Program-made: the position numbers and the translations under genes
In this document: positions 6,854 through 9,488 of the stretch, piece after piece
How positions within the stretch are numbered: the stretch's first letter is position 1
Layout of the letters: every line of letters begins with the position of its first letter
Assembly (NCBI GenBank): GCA_963169475.1
Contig: CAUJFT010000344.1
Coordinates: 1 to 9,488 of the forward strand
Direction of reading: 5' to 3'
DNA from: Bacteroidota bacterium
GTDB taxonomy: Bacteria > Bacteroidota > Bacteroidia > J057
DNA length: 9,488 nucleotides
Notes under the pieces: model-generated
Database searches by the model: none
What the model was told of the DNA's origin: nothing
The model's input: the letters and a program-made list of their open reading frames with translations, nothing else

Positions 6854-6882
6854 GCTATAAACATTTCACTCTTTCGAGGTGA
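6854..6882 (+). repeat. Intergenic hairpin repeat, copy B
   Basis: The 13-mer GCTATAAACATTT (6854-6866) is identical to that at 3181-3193 and is again followed at once by an imperfect hairpin (6867-6881), with CACT facing GGTG-type bases around a pyrimidine-rich loop. At the base of the stem the T-A pair of copy A is replaced by C-G, a compensatory change. Other stem positions change to wobble pairs or one mismatch. Similarity fades beyond about 45 bp. Confidence 0.55.
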
Positions 6883-7036
6883 GGGGTGGGAGACTTTTGC
6901 TTAACACGATAGGAAGCTACTCCTTTAATGCGTTTGCCGTGAGGGGAGTTTCGGCTTTGCATGATGCACTAATGTGGAATCTTCATAACCAGTAAATCAA
7001 CATTCAGGTTTTATAACCCTCTAAGCTGATTTATCA

Positions 7037-7077
7037 TAAAAAATCCGGCAACACCATCTGAAAGGTATCGCCGGATA
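7037..7077 (-). terminator. Strong intrinsic terminator of the HYR-protein gene
   Basis: Read on the minus strand, ATCCGGCGATACC pairs with GGTGTTGCCGGAT to form a 13-bp stem with two G-T wobbles and an 8-base loop, followed directly by TTTTT. The stem begins 25 bp after the stop codon of the T9SS-sorted protein. The GC-rich lower stem and the T-tract make this a textbook Rho-independent terminator, and it shows the upstream gene is the last of its transcript. Confidence 0.9.
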
Positions 7078-7100
7078 TAGACTCTTATTAAAAAATTCGT

Positions 7101-9488
7101 TTAGAATTTGATAAACTTCGTTTGTTGGACTTGGCCGGAGGTTATAATTTTTACAAAATAAGTTCCTGAAGCCTCTTGTGCATTGAGGATTATCTCACAA
7201 TGTAGCCCACCTTCTTTTGTCATCACCTCTTGCTTATGAACGACCTGACCCAGTAGATTAACTACCTCTACCGTAACATTTTCCTCTGATAGGTTCTCCA
7301 TTGAAAGGAAGAAATTACCATTATTAGGGTTAGGAAATACAGAAAGTGTTGGATTTGCAGACATGGCAACTTCACCCTCATACGTTTCGGTATTGACATT
7401 GTCCTCCTCCGCGTCGGGAGCTTGGGGACGCGCTATCAGCGGAGTTATCGTACCTGTACAAGTTTGTACCAAGTAATGTTGAGAGGGTGTCCCCTGCAAA
7501 TTGCTACACCCTACAGGTACTACCCATACTTCGTAGTTGAAGTTAGAAGCCATTCCTGTCCTAGTATAGGTAAGGTTTGAGGTATAGAAGTTTACAAACG
7601 TAGTACCACTTACCGTATTTTTTATTTTTACATAATACCCCGTAGCGTTAGGAACGGCGGCCCAATTTACCGTAATCGTATTACAAGTAGCCGAGAACGT
7701 CAGACCAGAAGGGGCGATTACGCGTGGGTCATTTACTGTAACATAGACAGGCGGAGTTGTAATAGAGTGTTGTGCGCCACACATACCTGTAGTAAATACC
7801 TCAAAAGTAGCTCCATAGTTAGGAGGGGTTACTGTAAAAACACGGGTTGTTGAAGCAGTATAGATACCCGAAGTTGGACCTAAGGTAGGAGTTACCTTGC
7901 GGATTGAGCTAGCATATTGACTATATCCGCTACCCCAATTAACGAATATTTTGTCGCAATTTACAATGGCAGTGAGGGGGGTAGGTGCAGGTCCGCAGAA
8001 AGGAGTACCGCCCGTTACGAAGTAAACCAAATCAGAGGTTGCTCCATTAGCATCTATGGCATAAGCCACATAAGCTGTTGCTGGTTGTAATCCTGTAATA
8101 TCGGGAGTATTTCCGGCACTCGTTAGGCTTGACCAGGCAGAATTAGCCACTATCTTCCGCCAATAAAGGGTATAAGAAGGGGCGCAATGGCTTATCATTG
8201 TATGAGCAGTTGTACTATCTATGGGGTCAGGGGTAACCACCAAACTAAAGGGTCCCACCAATACATTAATGCTTTGAGTTGCTTGGCAGGAGGGAAGCAC
8301 ACTCGATGTCCATGTTACATAATAAGTTCCGGAGTTAGTCGGCTGTGCATTCTGAATCAATGGATTTTGGGTATTACTATTATAAGTATTAGGTCCTGAC
8401 CATGCGTAAGTTCCAACACTAGACCCCGTAGCTAAGAGTGTAAGGTCAGCCCCCGTACAAAGCGGAGTATTGGCAGCGGCAGACACACTACCTGGGGTAA
8501 CTGTAACGCTTTGGATTTGAGAAATACTATTTCCATTACCGTCATTAAATGTCCATGTAATGGCATAATTGCCGGGTATAGTATAAGTAGTAGGGTCGGG
8601 GGTTGTTCCCGTCAAATTTCCACCGCAATTATCCGTAGCGGAAGGAGGCGTAACCGTGATACTACAATTACCGGTTAGTGCGGGTAAAGTAGGAACATTA
8701 GGGACCGGGGCAAGATTATCCACTTTGTTTACATTAAAGATACAAGTGGCAGTATTACCACTTCCATCTGTTGCGGTGAGTGTTACGGTCATTAGCCCTA
8801 TACTATTTACAATAGAACCTGCTGCGGGAGATTGAGTTATCGTAGGATATCCGCAGTTATCAGAAGGGGTGGCAAGGCTCGTATAGTTTGGTAAAGCAGC
8901 CGAACACCCTGCCCCAAGCGGGAGTGTTTGAACACCGGGACATGTGATTGTAGGAGGTGTAAAGTCCGTTTTATTCACCACAAAATTGCAGGTAGCAGTA
9001 TTATTACCGCCATCTGTTGCGGTGAGTGTTATGGTCAATGCCCCTACTCCGGAAACGATACTACCCGGTACTGGAGATTGAGTTACTGTTGGTGTACCAC
9101 AATTATCACTCTTAGTAGCAAGTCCCGTATAATTGGGGAGTGTCGCATTACACCCCGTTAGGACGGCCAAGGTTTGAGTAGCAGGACAGGAAATCGTAGG
9201 AGGGGTGTTATCAATCCGCGTAACTCCAAAGTTACAAGAAGCAGTATTTCCGGAGGCATCACTTGCCGTAAGTACAATAGTGGTAACTCCGGTTCCAGTA
9301 ACCGTACTACCCGGAGCAGGAGATTGGTTTACCGTAATAGAACCGGTAGGCGTACAATTATCTGACTTGGTTGCCATTCCCCGATAATCGGGTAGAGAGG
9401 CATTACACCCTGCCCCTAAGGTTAGTGTTTGACCGGAAGGACAGGTTACAGAAGGAGGGGTATTATCCATATAAACAGTAACTTGAGC
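7101..9488 (-). CDS. HYR-repeat and Fn3/Ig-like surface protein with T9SS sorting domain (N-terminus cut)
   Basis: The C-terminal 795 codons of a large secreted or surface protein are visible. The frame is open through base 9488, so the ATG at 9470 is internal (AQVTVY precedes it). Counting that methionine as 1, three clear HYR repeats of 82-85 residues occupy 1-250. Each has a DNTPP or DFTPP start, a TCP or SCP, GCNA or GCSA, SDNC, and a terminal A(T/S)C. A divergent fourth unit ends near 326. An Ig-like domain follows (about 327-406), then three Fn3-like modules (about 407-488, 489-580 and 583-672), an acidic linker, and a type A T9SS C-terminal domain (706-789) with SVFPNPNNG, VEVVNLLGQVV, GTYFVKI and a terminal KFIKF. 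It would be exported by Sec, then by T9SS, and attached or released at the surface. An adhesive role is inferred from the domains. No enzymatic domain is visible. Confidence 0.93.
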   Translation of the reverse strand, partial: AQVTVYMDNTPPSVTCPSGQTLTLGAGCNASLPDYRGMATKSDNCTPTGSITVNQSPAPGSTVTGTGVTTIVLTASDASGNTASCNFGVTRIDNTPPTISCPATQTLAVLTGCNATLPNYTGLATKSDNCGTPTVTQSPVPGSIVSGVGALTITLTATDGGNNTATCNFVVNKTDFTPPTITCPGVQTLPLGAGCSAALPNYTSLATPSDNCGYPTITQSPAAGSIVNSIGLMTVTLTATDGSGNTATCIFNVNKVDNLAPVPNVPTLPALTGNCSITVTPPSATDNCGGNLTGTTPDPTTYTIPGNYAITWTFNDGNGNSISQIQSVTVTPGSVSAAANTPLCTGADLTLLATGSSVGTYAWSGPNTYNSNTQNPLIQNAQPTNSGTYYVTWTSSVLPSCQATQSINVLVGPFSLVVTPDPIDSTTAHTMISHCAPSYTLYWRKIVANSAWSSLTSAGNTPDITGLQPATAYVAYAIDANGATSDLVYFVTGGTPFCGPAPTPLTAIVNCDKIFVNWGSGYSQYASSIRKVTPTLGPTSGIYTASTTRVFTVTPPNYGATFEVFTTGMCGAQHSITTPPVYVTVNDPRVIAPSGLTFSATCNTITVNWAAVPNATGYYVKIKNTVSGTTFVNFYTSNLTYTRTGMASNFNYEVWVVPVGCSNLQGTPSQHYLVQTCTGTITPLIARPQAPDAEEDNVNTETYEGEVAMSANPTLSVFPNPNNGNFFLSMENLSEENVTVEVVNLLGQVVHKQEVMTKEGGLHCEIILNAQEASGTYFVKIITSGQVQQTKFIKF
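7104..7355 (-). other. T9SS type A C-terminal sorting domain (within CDS)
   Basis: The last 84 residues show the standard order of this signal: a PNP-containing first strand (SVFPNPNNGNFFLS), a middle VNLLGQVV strand, a GTYFVKI strand and a basic, hydrophobic terminus (TKFIKF). In known systems this domain directs passage through the type IX outer-membrane machinery and is then cleaved. It is preceded by a low-complexity acidic linker rich in E, D and N (about 680-705). Confidence 0.92.
8721..9470 (-). repeat. Tandem HYR-domain repeats at DNA level (about 246-255 bp period)
   Basis: Three successive units (9216-9470, 8967-9215 and 8721-8966) encode HYR domains and keep patches of DNA identity. 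For example, a 22-bp exact match lies at 8764-8785 and 9010-9031, 246 bp apart. The units differ elsewhere at many codons, so the duplications are not very recent. The sequence before 9470 suggests at least one more unit beyond the window. Confidence 0.85.

Larger units (their letters stand above)
6438..7100. other. Long intergenic region between HYR-protein gene and lgt
   Basis: This 663-bp region lies between two genes on the minus strand. It contains a strong terminator for the HYR-protein gene (7037-7077), a second hairpin repeat (6854-6882), a small terminator-like hairpin (6644-6660) and the lgt promoter candidate (6500-6507). I found no convincing gene. The longest starts I saw, such as a 24-codon frame at 6786-6860, end within the repeat and lack supporting signals. 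Confidence 0.6.

Noticed and set aside
6786..6860. Small + strand open frame of 24 codons starting MNDERR
   Set aside because: It ends inside the intergenic hairpin repeat and has no ribosome-binding or promoter signal and no recognisable product. A frame this short is expected by chance.
6438..7100. Remnant insertion sequence in the long spacer
   Set aside because: No transposase-like frame, terminal inverted repeats or target duplication could be seen. Only short hairpins are present.
8721..9470. CRISPR-like or satellite array
   Set aside because: The period is about 246-255 bp, the units are in frame and diverged, and they encode HYR protein domains. This is protein repeat structure.

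Overview
The window looks like a chromosomal segment of a Bacteroidota bacterium. Several independent signs agree. A surface protein ends in a type IX secretion (Por/gliding) C-terminal sorting domain. There is a bacillithiol-pathway deacetylase of the BshB1 type and a long Lgt variant of a kind I associate with Cytophagia/Sphingobacteriia-like lineages. No clear Shine-Dalgarno sequence precedes the starts I examined. TAnnTTTG-like promoter elements, the Bacteroidota -7 consensus, lie upstream of several genes. A finer assignment is not possible from the sequence alone.

Layout. Positions 1-711 (-) hold the first 237 codons of an M48-family zinc metallopeptidase lipoprotein that runs off the left edge. 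Positions 947-2874 (-) hold a two-gene operon for a cobalamin/metal-chelate ABC importer: a BtuF-like binding lipoprotein and a BtuC/FecCD permease that overlap by 4 bp. No ATPase gene is next to them in the window. Positions 2875-3413 are an intergenic region with hairpins and candidate divergent promoters. Positions 3414-4205 (+) encode an N-acetylmuramoyl-L-alanine amidase, the only clear gene on the + strand. Converging on it is bshB1 (4287-5003, -). Upstream of bshB1, across a 264-bp AT-rich gap, is lgt (5268-6437, -). A second long intergenic region (6438-7100) carries a candidate lgt promoter, a hairpin repeat resembling one at about 3181, and a strong intrinsic terminator. Positions 7101-9488 (-) hold the C-terminal part of a large secreted protein with HYR repeats, Ig/Fn3-like domains and a T9SS sorting domain. 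Its N-terminus lies beyond the right edge.

Functional picture. Most genes concern the cell envelope: lipoprotein maturation (Lgt), two lipoproteins that would be Lgt substrates (the M48 protease and the BtuF-like protein), peptidoglycan remodelling (amidase), nutrient import (BtuCF-like) and a surface or secreted adhesin-like protein. BshB1 is the exception, acting in cytosolic low-molecular-weight thiol synthesis. The genes otherwise look like ordinary housekeeping and accessory loci. I did not find a coherent novel multi-gene system. The observations most worth a second look are the active-site substitutions in Lgt, the shared intergenic hairpin repeat and the importer pair without an ATPase.
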